64,000 nt of DNA from Bacteroides luhongzhouii (GTDB lineage Bacteria; Bacteroidota; Bacteroidia; Bacteroidales; Bacteroidaceae), in the NCBI RefSeq assembly GCF_009193295.2, contig NZ_CP059973.1, positions 5,208,001 to 5,272,000 on the forward strand, in the 5' to 3' direction. This document shows, piece by piece, positions 54,167 through 64,000 of this stretch; within the stretch, counting starts at the first letter, position 1, and each line of letters starts with the position of its first letter. The position numbers and the translations under genes are program-made. The notes under the pieces are model-generated. The model had not been told where the DNA came from and searched no databases. It worked only from the letters and a program-made list of their open reading frames with translations.

Positions 54167-54709
54167 CTATACAATCCGAGTTAATTCCCCGGTCGTAGAA
54201 TCAATAATAAATCCGTAGACTGTCACATCTGAAGGGATCAAAGGATGGCGCACGATAAAATCGACTGTTCCTCTCACCGACTTTTCCGTATCTTCGAAAC
54301 CATCCAGCCACGAATGAAAGTCAACTCCGCAGAAGCGCATCATGTCAATATAATCCGGATTGATTCCGCGTGCTTTCATTTTTTCGAGCATTTCTTCACT
54401 GTGCATGTGGCAAGCTCCACAATCAGAATGAGCAATCACCATTATTTCCTCCACACCCAGTTCAAAAATAGCAACGAGTAAACTACGTATTACGCTACCG
54501 AAAGGATGGGAAATAACGCCACCTGCATTTTTTATCATTTTCACATCGCCATTCTTAATTCCTAGTGCGGCTGGAAGCAAAGCAGTCAGTCGGGTGTCCA
54601 TACAGGAAAGAATAGCTATTTTCTTATCGGGATATTTATTGGTAATATACGATTCGTATCCCTTGTTCTCAACAAATTGCTTGTTGTAAGCTAAAATTTC
54701 TTCTAACAT
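54167..54709 (-). CDS. Beta-class carbonic anhydrase
   Basis: 180 residues from MLEEILAYNKQF at 54709; an upstream ATG at 54766 precedes the promoter box at 54743. Zinc ligands: Cys in SCMDTRL (with Asp-Arg dyad) and H-x2-C in AHSDCGACHM. Role: reversible hydration of CO2 in the cytoplasm. The last residues GFIIDSTTGELTRIV are typical of the short beta type in Bacteroides. Confidence 0.93.
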   Translation of the reverse strand: MLEEILAYNKQFVENKGYESYITNKYPDKKIAILSCMDTRLTALLPAALGIKNGDVKMIKNAGGVISHPFGSVIRSLLVAIFELGVEEIMVIAHSDCGACHMHSEEMLEKMKARGINPDYIDMMRFCGVDFHSWLDGFEDTEKSVRGTVDFIVRHPLIPSDVTVYGFIIDSTTGELTRIV

Positions 54710-54742
54710 AGTTCCGCTTTTTAAAAGTTCTGTTCGATTACA

Positions 54743-54750
54743 CAAAGATA
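54743..54750 (-). promoter_or_regulatory. -7 box of the carbonic anhydrase gene
   Basis: TATCTTTG on the minus strand, 33 bp before the ATG at 54709. It starts immediately after the T tract of the upstream terminator. Confidence 0.65.
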
Positions 54751-54751
54751 T

Positions 54752-54784
54752 ATAAAAAAGGGACATATCATCACGACATATCCC
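54752..54784 (-). terminator. Terminator of the SusC/SusD operon
   Basis: On the minus strand GGGATAT and ATATGTCCC arms with a bulge, followed by TTTTTTATAT. It abuts the carbonic anhydrase promoter. Confidence 0.65.
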
Positions 54785-54812
54785 CTCTTTAATTAAAATT
54801 TAATCTGTATTG

Positions 54813-56843
54813 CTATTGTAAAAATCCATCCAGACCAGACTTAGCTGTTGTACCGTATCCATTATCTCCATATTCTTCAGCATTATCAATCTGTTGAAGG
54901 AATGTTTGTGATATAGGACGCCATATATTATAAGATTTGAAGCTAGAAGCAGCACGTTTGTTATATTTCGCCAAACGAGTTGAGAATGCTTGATGACGCT
55001 GCAACAATGCCCAACGTGAATGTTCTCCACAAAGTTCACGTGCATATTCGTCGTAGATATCTTCTTCGGTGACAGTAGTCAGCTTGTAAGACGACTCCGA
55101 AGCTCCGGTGCGAGCTGCACGGGCACGAAGCGTATTCAAATATCCTGCAGCTTTTGTACCGTTACCTAAATGCTGTTCGGCCTCGGCAGCAATCAAATAA
55201 ACTTCTGCCATACGCATCACAAAAATATCACCATTACGGATTTGCAAGTTACTTCCATAATATACCCCTTCATAACTCCAGATAAACTTATTCAGACATG
55301 GATATGTTGCATATACTTTTGAAGTACGATCATAATCGCTAGGCATATCGTTCTGTGTTTTTACGTAATTGCCATTTGTATCAAACAAATCATCGATATT
55401 CACACATGCATAAACACGATCTTTCTTGTCTTCCGCTGACAAAGGTTCTTTGGACAAATAAAGAAAGAAACGATTATCATCCGCAGGCAATGGATAATCT
55501 ATTACATATACTTTTTTAGGGGTCATCAATGTTGATACATCCCCTGTAGTCACCCCTTTGGGCCACACAGATGCTGTATACTGATTTCCTCCATGAGACA
55601 TCGTTTTGCCATCACAATCAACATAGGGATAAATTTTTTCACCCACATGAGAAGCATCAATACCATACTTCTGACATAAATCGCTAGTCAAAGTCACTAT
55701 ATTCTTAGTATATGGAATCCATGCCACTTTTTCCATAGAAAATGCCCCGAAAGCAGTCTGGAATGAATTCTCCCAACGTTTATCCCAAGTTGGTTCAAAG
55801 CAGTCCAACAAATATTTAGATGGTGCGCAGTTACCATTGTTGGTACGTCCATAAAAATAGTTCTGTTTGTCAGATGTAATCTTACTAATATCCGACAGGT
55901 TCGTCTGATTCCAGTAAGTATACGTAAACAATTTATTATATCCCGCATTCGAATAATCCCATGCGTCATCATCACCGGCATCACAACCTGCTGCAACAAA
56001 AAGCGCTTCTTTATTAGTACGGTTGTTGCCATCAGCCCACATATCTGATATATCATTATAAAGATAACCTCCGTAAGTACCTCCGCCGGCTTCTGTATCC
56101 GCAATAAAGCTTTCCGCAACATCTGCCGCTCTTTGCCAGTAAGAAACACCATTCTCGTTCAATCCCTGACCGGCTCCTTGTATGTAGGCACGAGCCAAAA
56201 GTCCCATAGCCGATTTTCTTGAAACACGGGCACGATTATTACCGTAAGGAGTTGTATTCAGATTATCCGCAGCATACTTCAAATCATCAATAATGTATGA
56301 ATAAATTTCCGACAATGTATTCCGTTTAGGTTCCAACACAATATTATTTCCCGCTTCATTCATGCAAAGAGTGATCGGACCAAAGTAAGTAGTCAATATC
56401 AGATGATAAAAGCCACGCAAACAACGAGCTTCGGCTGTTAGCACACGAATATCATCCGCATTTCCTTCTACACTTTCCGCACGGTTTATAACCGTATTAC
56501 ATATCCCCAAAGCAGTATACGCCTGCATAAATAATTTATCCCATGCCTTATCTTTACTCGGCGTCAGAGATTCATAGTAAAAAAGTTCTTTTGAGTTATC
56601 ATTATTATTTGCCGTCAACCACGTATCCGTACCAGCCTCTGCAACAGATAAAAAGTCTGTCACAGTATACAACTGACTATAAATAGGATTATAACACTGG
56701 GTTTGCATTCCGTACCACCCGTCAAACGTAGCCAACGTTTCTTCGCCGGTAACTTCCATTGGATTATATTCATCCAATGAACATGAATTGATAGTAACCA
56801 TCGCACACAATGCTAAGGCCACATTATATACTAATTTCTTCAT
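54813..56843 (-). CDS. SusD/RagB-like surface lipoprotein
   Basis: 676 residues. Lipobox NSC with CSLDEYNP, the common SusD start. SusD helices: RCLRGFYHLILTTYFGPITL (about 138-157), RKSAMGLLARAYIQGAG, RMAEVYLIAAEAEQHLG and LCGEHSRWALLQRH. Ends with the NIWRPISQTFLQQIDNA type signature. Role: lid that captures the substrate for the SusC barrel encoded directly upstream (19 bp gap). No glycosidase is next to it, so the substrate cannot be guessed. Confidence 0.95.
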   Translation of the reverse strand: MKKLVYNVALALCAMVTINSCSLDEYNPMEVTGEETLATFDGWYGMQTQCYNPIYSQLYTVTDFLSVAEAGTDTWLTANNNDNSKELFYYESLTPSKDKAWDKLFMQAYTALGICNTVINRAESVEGNADDIRVLTAEARCLRGFYHLILTTYFGPITLCMNEAGNNIVLEPKRNTLSEIYSYIIDDLKYAADNLNTTPYGNNRARVSRKSAMGLLARAYIQGAGQGLNENGVSYWQRAADVAESFIADTEAGGGTYGGYLYNDISDMWADGNNRTNKEALFVAAGCDAGDDDAWDYSNAGYNKLFTYTYWNQTNLSDISKITSDKQNYFYGRTNNGNCAPSKYLLDCFEPTWDKRWENSFQTAFGAFSMEKVAWIPYTKNIVTLTSDLCQKYGIDASHVGEKIYPYVDCDGKTMSHGGNQYTASVWPKGVTTGDVSTLMTPKKVYVIDYPLPADDNRFFLYLSKEPLSAEDKKDRVYACVNIDDLFDTNGNYVKTQNDMPSDYDRTSKVYATYPCLNKFIWSYEGVYYGSNLQIRNGDIFVMRMAEVYLIAAEAEQHLGNGTKAAGYLNTLRARAARTGASESSYKLTTVTEEDIYDEYARELCGEHSRWALLQRHQAFSTRLAKYNKRAASSFKSYNIWRPISQTFLQQIDNAEEYGDNGYGTTAKSGLDGFLQ

Positions 56844-56862
56844 TATTTATCAGTTTAGAGAA

Positions 56863-59800
56863 TTAAAATGAAAGATTAAGACCAAAGACCAACTGTTTTG
56901 TCAATGGATAGTTCAAACCACCATTCATTTCCGGATCATAATCCTTCAACAAATGACTTTTTGCAATAACGAATGGATTAGTAATCGTTCCATACACACG
57001 GAGCTTGCCCAATCCCAGTTTTTTAGCCAATTTATCAGGCATAGTATATCCCAATGTTATATTCTTTATTTTAAAGAATGATCCATCTACATACGACAAC
57101 GCTGCAAAGCCTGGATAATAGCTCAACTTATCCTTGATAGAAGCATCCATAGCAGGAAAATCGTTCGAAGGATTTGTTTCAGACCATACATTAAAATAAG
57201 TAGGATAGTTGTTCAACCCTGTCGGGTCATAATCCGTTAATACAGAATATTTAATCATCTGTCCCCAACGCATATACATATAAATACTTAAATCAAAATC
57301 TTTATATGTCAAAGTATTCTGGAAACCCATTGTCCAATCCGGAGAGTTATGTCCCAATACTTGATAATCATCAGCAGACACAGAATATGTATTAGAAGCA
57401 TCATAACGGATTTCCTGTCCGTCAGCATTCACTTTCGTATAGTAGACACTACCGTCCGTATCCGTATGCCGCACCATATCAGGCACATTAATCTTTATAG
57501 ATCCCGGTTTCAGTCCAAACACAGCAGCATCAGCTTCTTCACCTTTCTGCCAGATACCATCCAGTTTGTAGTGATAAAAAGAGTTGATTGCACTACCTAC
57601 CGCATAAGTATAATCGCCATTGATTACTTTATCATTAGCAGTTCCGGTCAGTTTCGTAATCTCTTCCTTATTATATGCAAAAGTCAGAGCCGATGTCCAT
57701 TGAAAATTTTTAGTTTCAATGTTGCGGGTATTCAAAGCAAACTCAAGACCTTTATTTTTAGTCTCACACAAGTTTATATTGGTCAGATATTGCTCTTTAG
57801 AACTATAGGAACCGTTCACTACAGGTAATGATTTTTTCCATATCACACCTTCCGTCTTAGTCTTATACATATCCAATGTCACATTGATACGATTATTCAG
57901 GAAAGAAGCATCAATACCGATATTGGTGTTCTTTGAACGTTCCCATGTCAGTTCCGGATTAGCTATTATTTTAGTGAGATTATAAATCTGCGTTTTTTCA
58001 CCACCTAACGTCAACCATCCGGACTCCAGAGAAGAAGAGGAAGAATAAGGATCAATACTGGCCGTACCAGAAATACCGTAACCCACACGAATTTTTAAAT
58101 TATCCAACCAGTTTCTTGTACTTTCCATAAACTTCTCGTCAGAAATACGCCATCCCAATGAAACAGCCGGGAAATTAGACCATTTATGATCTTTAGCCAA
58201 ACGTGAAGAACCATCCCGACGAATAGAAGCAGAAAGCAAATACCTACCCAATAGAGAGTAGTTGATACGTCCTACTAATCCGACTCCTTTAGACATGGTA
58301 TAACTGGACGAGTTCTTCTGAACGGCAGCTTTTTCCAATCCTTCCCACAAATATTTGTTGTTAGCAATACCTGTTCCTGTCATTTCCGTGTTATCCGTCT
58401 GGTTATGATTCCAGGTAGACACACCGGTAAGCGTAAATTCATGTATCTTAGCAATATTAAAGTTGTAAGTTACGATATTTTCCCACTTATAATTATATGA
58501 TCTGTTTTGAGTAATCTTTGCATTCGTATCTGTCTCTACATTTCCTCCCGCTTTGTAAAAGTTGTACGAGCCATCTCCCTGGAAACTATTCGAACGGGAA
58601 TAAGTCAACGTCCCATTCACGCGTGACTCCCATGTCAATCCTTTAATCGGAGTTATTTTAATATAAGGATTCACATACAGTTTTGTATTCTGGGATTGGT
58701 TTCTCCAATTACTTTTATTATTCATCAAAAGATTCAAATAGCTGGCATCCCCTTCAATCGGATAAGGATTAACATTGCCATTCTCGTCATAGATTTCACC
58801 GTAAGGAATAGCCGTCATACCATCTTGAATCTTTGCAAAAGGCTTATTCTGATGCACATAAGATGCCTGGATACTAATTCCTGTAGTAAACCATTTATTG
58901 ATTGTGTGATCAATGCGAATATTTGTTGAATACAATTTATAATTATCATCGTTGTATTGTCCGTTTTCATCCGAAAAATTCATAGACATATAAGCCTTTG
59001 TATTTTTTGTACCTCCTGAAACCGACAAACTATAATTCTGAACAGTCCCCGTATGCAACAATTCATCTACCCAGTCAATGTATTTCCCGTTTTGATAAGC
59101 TTCATAATAAGCAGGGTTAGTAAACATATTGGCATCATCCACATAAGTACCCGCATTTTTATGGGCTGTACGCAAACCCTCCATGTAGGTTTCTCCTTGG
59201 CGGACTTCCGGCATTGTAGACCAGCTGTTTATACCAAAAAAGGCATTAAAATTGGCAGTCAATTTTCCTTCTTTTCCACCTTTGGTAGTAATGATTACAA
59301 CACCATTGGCACCGGAAGAACCATAGACAGCCGTAGAAGAAGCATCTTTCAACACTTCAATAGATTCAATATCATTCGGATTCAGTGTCGCATAGTCACC
59401 CGGCATCCCGTCAATAATAAACATAGGATTACCACTTGCCGTCAATGAACGGTTACCGCGCAATTGCATTTTCACTCCTGAACCCGCTTGGCCCGATTCT
59501 CTCGTAATATCCAATCCCGCTACTTTTCCCTGCAATGCTTCCATCGGATTTGTACCCGGATTCATCGTAATGTCTTCCGATTTCACAGAAGCAACCGCTC
59601 CTGTTAAATCACGTTTCTTCACTGCACCGTAGCCAATAACAACCACTTCATCCAATGCCTGCGTATCCGAAATCATTTTCACATTGACCGGTCCGTTGCC
59701 CGTCACAGTCACCGTCTGTCCTTTGTAACCGATATAAGAAATGACCAGTTCTTTTCTTCCCGCCGGAAGATCAATAGAGAAGTTACCGTTAAAATCAGTA

Positions 59801-60042
59801 ATCGTACCTGTACTTGTTCCTTTCACAACGATAGAAACTCCAATCAGCGGCTCCCCGCTTTCATCAATGATAGTTCCTTTCACAGTTTTCGTTTGTGTGA
59901 CAACTTGCACCATAGTATTAGAAACTCCATCTTCCGCATAAACAGCGTATGACAGAGGGGCAGCCAATAAAGACAACCCTAAAATCATGGAAGCGCGTCT
60001 ATGATGATTCTTCCATGCTTCAACAAATGCATTACATCTCAT
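56863..60042 (-). CDS. SusC/RagA-like TonB-dependent receptor
   Basis: 1059 residues. Signal peptide region (ILGLSLLAAPLSYAVYAED), carboxypeptidase-regulatory domain (GTIIDESGEPLIGVSI), the DEVVVIGYGAVKKRDLTGAV signature, plug (LRGNRSLTASGNPMFIIDG, SIEVLKDASSTAVYGSSGANGV) and a barrel ending QLVFGLNLSF. Forms a pair with the SusD-like gene. No HTCS, ECF sigma or SusR gene stands next to it, so its regulator lies elsewhere. Confidence 0.96.
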   Translation of the reverse strand: MRCNAFVEAWKNHHRRASMILGLSLLAAPLSYAVYAEDGVSNTMVQVVTQTKTVKGTIIDESGEPLIGVSIVVKGTSTGTITDFNGNFSIDLPAGRKELVISYIGYKGQTVTVTGNGPVNVKMISDTQALDEVVVIGYGAVKKRDLTGAVASVKSEDITMNPGTNPMEALQGKVAGLDITRESGQAGSGVKMQLRGNRSLTASGNPMFIIDGMPGDYATLNPNDIESIEVLKDASSTAVYGSSGANGVVIITTKGGKEGKLTANFNAFFGINSWSTMPEVRQGETYMEGLRTAHKNAGTYVDDANMFTNPAYYEAYQNGKYIDWVDELLHTGTVQNYSLSVSGGTKNTKAYMSMNFSDENGQYNDDNYKLYSTNIRIDHTINKWFTTGISIQASYVHQNKPFAKIQDGMTAIPYGEIYDENGNVNPYPIEGDASYLNLLMNNKSNWRNQSQNTKLYVNPYIKITPIKGLTWESRVNGTLTYSRSNSFQGDGSYNFYKAGGNVETDTNAKITQNRSYNYKWENIVTYNFNIAKIHEFTLTGVSTWNHNQTDNTEMTGTGIANNKYLWEGLEKAAVQKNSSSYTMSKGVGLVGRINYSLLGRYLLSASIRRDGSSRLAKDHKWSNFPAVSLGWRISDEKFMESTRNWLDNLKIRVGYGISGTASIDPYSSSSSLESGWLTLGGEKTQIYNLTKIIANPELTWERSKNTNIGIDASFLNNRINVTLDMYKTKTEGVIWKKSLPVVNGSYSSKEQYLTNINLCETKNKGLEFALNTRNIETKNFQWTSALTFAYNKEEITKLTGTANDKVINGDYTYAVGSAINSFYHYKLDGIWQKGEEADAAVFGLKPGSIKINVPDMVRHTDTDGSVYYTKVNADGQEIRYDASNTYSVSADDYQVLGHNSPDWTMGFQNTLTYKDFDLSIYMYMRWGQMIKYSVLTDYDPTGLNNYPTYFNVWSETNPSNDFPAMDASIKDKLSYYPGFAALSYVDGSFFKIKNITLGYTMPDKLAKKLGLGKLRVYGTITNPFVIAKSHLLKDYDPEMNGGLNYPLTKQLVFGLNLSF

Positions 60043-60189
60043 TCGTTCTAATTTAAAGTTAATATTAATTCTCGTTGTTTTGCAAAAACTATTTGATTAT
60101 AATCTTAATTTAAGACGAACCTAATTTTAATACGTACTCACTTTTCATACCATATTTCTCCTATAAAATACATTTTTCCATTAAATACG

Positions 60190-60219
60190 CAAAGATATAT
60201 TATACTTTACTTCAAGCAA
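60190..60219 (-). promoter_or_regulatory. Promoter of the SusC/SusD operon
   Basis: On the minus strand TTG (60217-60219), a 19-bp spacer and TATCTTTG (60190-60197). Leader of about 140 nt, similar in length to that of the SusC-like gene at 2480. Confidence 0.65.
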
Positions 60220-60241
60220 CTCCAACAAATTCTTTGTTTTG

Positions 60242-60273
60242 TTGTTGAATAAAGAATAAAAAGTGTAAATTTG
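60242..60273 (+). promoter_or_regulatory. Promoter of the FemAB/GNAT-like gene
   Basis: TTG (60242-60244), a 21-bp spacer and TAAATTTG (60266-60273). The ATG follows only 7 bp later, implying a leaderless or nearly leaderless mRNA. Confidence 0.55.
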
Positions 60274-60280
60274 TACCTAG

Positions 60281-61279
60281 ATGCCACTTAAACTAACAAC
60301 ATATTATCATGGGAAGGACATTCCTGAATTGCCGGGAAAAAACACCTTCCATTCCAAAGAGTTATTTCAGATTTATGAAGCAACTCCAGGGTATACTCCT
60401 TTATTAATAGTGGCAACAGAAGACGGCAGACCTGTGGCACGCCTGCTTGCCGCCATTCGCAAAGCGAAGAAGTGGCTCCCCTCCTCTTTAGTGAAACATT
60501 GCGTGGTATATAGCGAAGGAGAATTTCTGGATGAATCGCTTTCGGCCAACAAAGAAAAGGCAGAAGAAGTCTTTGGCGATATGCTCGAACATCTCACACA
60601 AGAAGCATCGCGCAGCTGTGTCCTGATCGAGTTCCGAAACCTCAACAATTCGATGTTCGGTTATCGGGTTTTCCGTGCCAACGATTATTTCCCTGTCAAC
60701 TGGTTGCGGGTACGCAATTCGCTGCACAGTATGAAAAAGACGGAAGACCGGTTCAGCCCGTCGCGTATCCGGCAGATAAAAAAAGGGCTCAAGAATGGAG
60801 CCAAAGTAGAGGAAGCACATACCGTGGAAGAGATACACAATTTCTCACGGATGCTGCATAAGGTTTACTCCTCCCGCATACGCAGATATTTCCCTGCCAA
60901 CGACTTTTTCCGCCACATGAACAACATGTTAATCAAAGGACAACAGGCAAAAATATTCGTAGTAAAATACAAAGAGAAAATCATTGGCGGTTCCGTTTGT
61001 ATCTACTCGGGAGACGATGCGTACCTTTGGTTTTCGGGAGGAATGAGAAAGACCTATGCACTTCAATATCCGGGGATACTGGCCGTTTGGAAAGCATTGG
61101 AAGACGCGCGCCAGCGGGGATTCCGCCATATGGAATTTATGGATGTAGGACTTCCGTTCCGTAAACACGGTTATCGTGATTTCGTTCTCCGCTTCGGCGG
61201 AAAGCAGAGCAGTACCCGCCGTTGGTTTCGTGTCAATTGGAATTGGCTGAACAAACTCTTAGTCAAATTTTATGTCTAA
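60281..61279 (+). CDS. FemAB/GNAT-like acyltransferase
   Basis: 332 residues, soluble. The C-terminal half has the FemAB/BioF2-type GNAT layout: IRQIKKGLKNGAKVEEA, AKIFVVKYKEKIIGGSVCIYSGDDAYLWFSGG, ALEDARQRGFRHMEFMDVG. Known: these enzymes transfer amino acids or acyl groups from tRNA or carriers to cell-wall or lipid substrates. Exact role unknown. Alone on its transcript. Confidence 0.8.
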   Translation: MPLKLTTYYHGKDIPELPGKNTFHSKELFQIYEATPGYTPLLIVATEDGRPVARLLAAIRKAKKWLPSSLVKHCVVYSEGEFLDESLSANKEKAEEVFGDMLEHLTQEASRSCVLIEFRNLNNSMFGYRVFRANDYFPVNWLRVRNSLHSMKKTEDRFSPSRIRQIKKGLKNGAKVEEAHTVEEIHNFSRMLHKVYSSRIRRYFPANDFFRHMNNMLIKGQQAKIFVVKYKEKIIGGSVCIYSGDDAYLWFSGGMRKTYALQYPGILAVWKALEDARQRGFRHMEFMDVGLPFRKHGYRDFVLRFGGKQSSTRRWFRVNWNWLNKLLVKFYV

Positions 61280-61454
61280 ATGTAATCTCAAGATTGCAAA
61301 ACGACTCTTCATGTTCCTTTCCTACCATTTTTTCTGTTTAATAATCCAATAATTAAATGCAGAAATATTTCTTTATTAGGTAAGAATTGTCTTTCTTTGT
61401 GCTGTTTTATGCCTTATAAGCACAGATTTAAAACCAAATAAAAAAAGTATAGTT

Positions 61455-61859
61455 ATGAAGATTTCACACATTGAACATCTGGGCATTGCTGTAAAAAGCA
61501 TTGAAGAAGCCCTTCCTTACTACGAAAATGTATTAGGTCTGAAGTGTTACAACATTGAAACAGTGGAAGATCAGAAAGTAAGAACCGCTTTTTTAAAAGT
61601 AGGCGAAACAAAAATCGAACTGTTGGAGCCGACTTGCCCGGAGAGTACTATTGCCAAATTCATTGAAAACAAAGGTGCAGGCGTTCACCACGTTGCATTT
61701 GCTGTAGAAGATGGCGTAGCCAATGCTTTGGAAGAAGCAGAAGGCAAAGAAATCCGCCTTATCGACAAAGCCCCCCGCAAAGGTGCCGAAGGTTTGAATA
61801 TCGCTTTCCTTCACCCGAAATCAACTTTGGGCGTGCTGACAGAACTCTGCGAACATTAA
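61455..61859 (+). CDS. mce: Methylmalonyl-CoA epimerase
   Basis: 134 residues, VOC fold. His in IEHLGIAV, Glu in IELLEPT, and VHHVAFAVED supply the metal site. Role: interconverts (R)- and (S)-methylmalonyl-CoA in the succinate-propionate pathway. First gene of the operon with the decarboxylase (28 bp gap). Confidence 0.96.
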   Translation: MKISHIEHLGIAVKSIEEALPYYENVLGLKCYNIETVEDQKVRTAFLKVGETKIELLEPTCPESTIAKFIENKGAGVHHVAFAVEDGVANALEEAEGKEIRLIDKAPRKGAEGLNIAFLHPKSTLGVLTELCEH

Positions 61860-61887
61860 TCATAAACTCTAAAACCAACAAGAACTC

Positions 61888-63441
61888 ATGAGTAATCAAC
61901 TTGAAAAAATTAAAGAGCTTATTGAACGCCGTGCCGTAGCACGTATCGGAGGCGGTGAAAAAGCAATTGCGAAGCAACACGAAAAAGGGAAATACACAGC
62001 ACGCGAGCGTCTGGCTATGCTGCTTGACGAGGGTAGCTTCGAAGAAATGGACATGTTCGTTGAGCACAGATGCACGAACTTCGGTATGGAGAAAAAACAT
62101 TATCCGGGAGACGGTGTAGTGACCGGCTGCGGTACAATCGAAGGACGTCTGGTATATGTGTTCGCACAGGACTTCACTGTTTCTGCCGGTTCACTGTCAG
62201 AAACAATGTCATTGAAAATTTGTAAAATCATGGATCAGGCCATGAAGATGGGTGCTCCTTGTATCGGTATCAACGACTCGGGTGGTGCACGTATTCAGGA
62301 AGGTATCAACGCTTTGGCCGGTTATGCAGAAATCTTCCAACGCAACATCCTTGCTTCGGGTGTTATTCCGCAGATTTCCGGTATCTTCGGTCCTTGTGCC
62401 GGTGGTGCTGTTTATTCTCCGGCTCTGACCGACTTCACGCTGATGATGGAAGGCACTTCCTATATGTTCCTCACCGGACCGAAAGTGGTGAAGACCGTTA
62501 CAGGTGAAGACGTTAGCCAGGAAAACCTCGGTGGCGCAAGCGTTCACTCCACTAAATCGGGCGTGACCCATTTCACCGCCCAAACAGAAGAAGAAGGTTT
62601 CGAACTGATTCGCAAACTGTTGAGCTATATTCCTCAAAACAACCTTGAAGAAGCTCCTTATGTAGATTGCACAGACCCAATCGACCGTCTGGAAGATTCT
62701 TTGAACGATATTATCCCCGACAGCCCTACTAAACCGTATGATATGTACGAAGTCATCGGCGCTATTGTGGACAACGGTGAATTCCTTGAAATCCAGAAAG
62801 ATTATGCAAAGAATATCATCATCGGTTTCGCCCGCTTCAACGGACAATCGGTAGGTATCGTTGCTAATCAGCCTAAATATCTGGCTGGTGTGCTCGACAG
62901 CAACGCATCTCGTAAGGGTGCACGTTTCGTTCGTTTCTGCGATGCATTCAATATTCCTATCGTATCGTTGGTAGACGTACCGGGCTTCCTTCCGGGAACA
63001 GGTCAGGAATACAATGGCGTTATCCTTCATGGTGCCAAACTGTTGTATGCTTACGGTGAAGCTACTGTGCCTAAGGTTACTATCACATTGCGTAAGTCTT
63101 ACGGTGGTTCTCACATCGTAATGAGCTGTAAGCAACTTCGCGGTGACATGAACTACGCATGGCCTACTGCCGAAATCGCAGTAATGGGTGGTGCAGGAGC
63201 AGTAGAAGTATTGTACGCACGTGAAGCCAAAGATCAGGAAAACCCTGCTCAATTCCTTGCAGAGAAAGAAGCAGAATACACGAAACTGTTTGCCAATCCT
63301 TACAATGCAGCTAAATATGGCTACATCGACGATGTGATTGAACCACGCAACACACGTTTCCGTGTAATCCGTGCTTTACAGCAATTGCAGACTAAGAAAT
63401 TGAGCAATCCAGCTAAGAAGCATGGTAATATTCCGTTGTAA
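61888..63441 (+). CDS. mmdA: Methylmalonyl-CoA decarboxylase alpha / acyl-CoA carboxylase carboxyltransferase
   Basis: 517 residues. Crotonase-fold carboxyltransferase with [17 protein letters not shown] CoA loop (seen as [12 protein letters not shown]), [13 protein letters not shown], and the second oxyanion loop [14 protein letters not shown] with [10 protein letters not shown]. Role: transfers CO2 from methylmalonyl-CoA to biotin in the sodium-pumping decarboxylase that yields propionyl-CoA. Codon use is of the highly expressed type. Confidence 0.96.
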   Translation: MSNQLEKIKELIERRAVARIGGGEKAIAKQHEKGKYTARERLAMLLDEGSFEEMDMFVEHRCTNFGMEKKHYPGDGVVTGCGTIEGRLVYVFAQDFTVSAGSLSETMSLKICKIMDQAMKMGAPCIGINDSGGARIQEGINALAGYAEIFQRNILASGVIPQISGIFGPCAGGAVYSPALTDFTLMMEGTSYMFLTGPKVVKTVTGEDVSQENLGGASVHSTKSGVTHFTAQTEEEGFELIRKLLSYIPQNNLEEAPYVDCTDPIDRLEDSLNDIIPDSPTKPYDMYEVIGAIVDNGEFLEIQKDYAKNIIIGFARFNGQSVGIVANQPKYLAGVLDSNASRKGARFVRFCDAFNIPIVSLVDVPGFLPGTGQEYNGVILHGAKLLYAYGEATVPKVTITLRKSYGGSHIVMSCKQLRGDMNYAWPTAEIAVMGGAGAVEVLYAREAKDQENPAQFLAEKEAEYTKLFANPYNAAKYGYIDDVIEPRNTRFRVIRALQQLQTKKLSNPAKKHGNIPL

Positions 63442-63472
63442 TCCTACTTTTCACATTAAAACAAGAACGATT

Positions 63473-64000
63473 ATGAACAAAACCAAAATCGGAATAATCC
63501 TTTCTTTGCTGTTGCTGATTGGTCTGACTTCTTGTGGAGAGCAAAAGTCGAACAATAAGCTGGTGCTAAACGAAATCCTGATAGACAATCAGAGTAATTT
63601 TCAGGACGATTACGGATTGCACAGCGCATGGATTGAAATATTCAATAAATCATTCGGTAGCGCCGACCTGGCAGCTTGCTTGCTGAAAGTAAGCAGCCAA
63701 CCGGGCGATACAGTTACTTATTTTATCCCGAAAGGTGATATACTAACATTAGTGAAACCGCGCCAACATGCACTATTCTGGGCAGATGGCGAACCTAACC
63801 GCGGTACTTTCCACACCAGCTTCAAGCTGAATCCGGAAACAGCCAACTGGGTGGGTCTGTTCGACTCCGGCAAGAAGTTGCTCGACCAGATTGTAGTGCC
63901 CGCAGGCGCTCTCGGTCCCAACCAATCATACGCTCGTGTAAGCGACGGGGCAGCTGAATGGGAAGTAAAAAGTGGAAGCGGTGACAAATACGTGACTCCG
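63473..64000 (+). CDS. Lamin-tail-domain lipoprotein of the mmd operon, 3' end outside window
   Basis: 176 residues to the window edge, starting MNKTKIGIILSLLLL, with lipobox TSC (CGEQKS). A lamin-tail domain is seen: LVLNEILIDNQSNFQDDYGLHSAWIEIFNKS, ADLAACLLKVSS, ALFWADGEPNRG. Known: in Bacteroides the gene after mmdA commonly joins such a domain to an OadG-type membrane segment. Inference: the missing part holds OadG and the gamma function of the pump. Confidence 0.85.
   Translation, partial: MNKTKIGIILSLLLLIGLTSCGEQKSNNKLVLNEILIDNQSNFQDDYGLHSAWIEIFNKSFGSADLAACLLKVSSQPGDTVTYFIPKGDILTLVKPRQHALFWADGEPNRGTFHTSFKLNPETANWVGLFDSGKKLLDQIVVPAGALGPNQSYARVSDGAAEWEVKSGSGDKYVTP

Noticed and set aside
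62209..63252. 347-codon minus-strand frame opposite mmdA
   Set aside because: Shadow of a highly expressed gene with strong codon bias; composition is implausible for a protein.

Overview
The window reads as chromosome of a gut Bacteroides, close to the B. thetaiotaomicron/ovatus group. The grounds are SusC/SusD pairs, a hybrid two-component regulator, an ECF sigma/FecR/TonB-receptor cascade, lipoproteins with Cys-Ser-Asp-Asp-Asp export signals, a methylmalonyl-CoA decarboxylase operon, and many promoters of the Bacteroides type (TTTG near -33, TAnnTTTG near -7). The species call is inference.

Layout. 1-7018: a partial SusC-like receptor (minus) diverges from a hybrid two-component regulator (plus), with 21-bp-spaced repeats between them. 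7022-9952 (minus): DUF4286 protein, RuvC and a lipoprotein pullulanase. 10070-10143: tRNA-Ala(GGC). 10098-25701: a 15.6-kb integrative element in that tRNA gene, bounded by a 22-bp direct repeat. It carries a tyrosine integrase, two paralogous small basic proteins, an atypical SF2 helicase, a FAS1-SusD hybrid lipoprotein, a DUF3871 protein, a second recombinase made of the catalytic domain only, a highly structured probable ncRNA or leader, two sister lipoproteins and a ParB-like protein. No relaxase, transposase or phage structural gene is recognisable.

26014-38626 (plus): ECF sigma, anti-sigma, STN-type TonB receptor, DUF4876-like lipoprotein, DUF6850-like barrel, HExxH metalloprotease, S46 peptidase and PepSY-type membrane protein. 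This looks like a cell-surface-signalled uptake and peptide-processing locus. 38945-39577 is a repeat-rich intergenic region. 39578-50693: a TonB-domain protein (minus), then pheS, an MFS transporter, nth, pgk, a substrate-binding lipoprotein with a porin, a DUF418 protein and a TPR protein. 50842-53673 (minus): nitroreductase, small membrane protein, NAD(P)-binding protein, KdsC-like phosphatase and Maf.

53854-54078 is a small basic gene whose reading frame crosses an intrinsic terminator and whose sequence resembles the ribosome-rescue factor ArfA. 54167-60042 (minus): beta-carbonic anhydrase and a SusC/SusD pair. 60281-64000 (plus): a FemAB/GNAT-like protein, then methylmalonyl-CoA epimerase, methylmalonyl-CoA decarboxylase alpha and the start of a lamin-tail protein.

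The most unusual signals are the nonstop ArfA-like gene, two unrelated palindrome arrays that share a 22-bp (two helical turns) period, the structured RNA beside the small recombinase, and the element with its covarying tRNA T-stem replacement and outward promoter.
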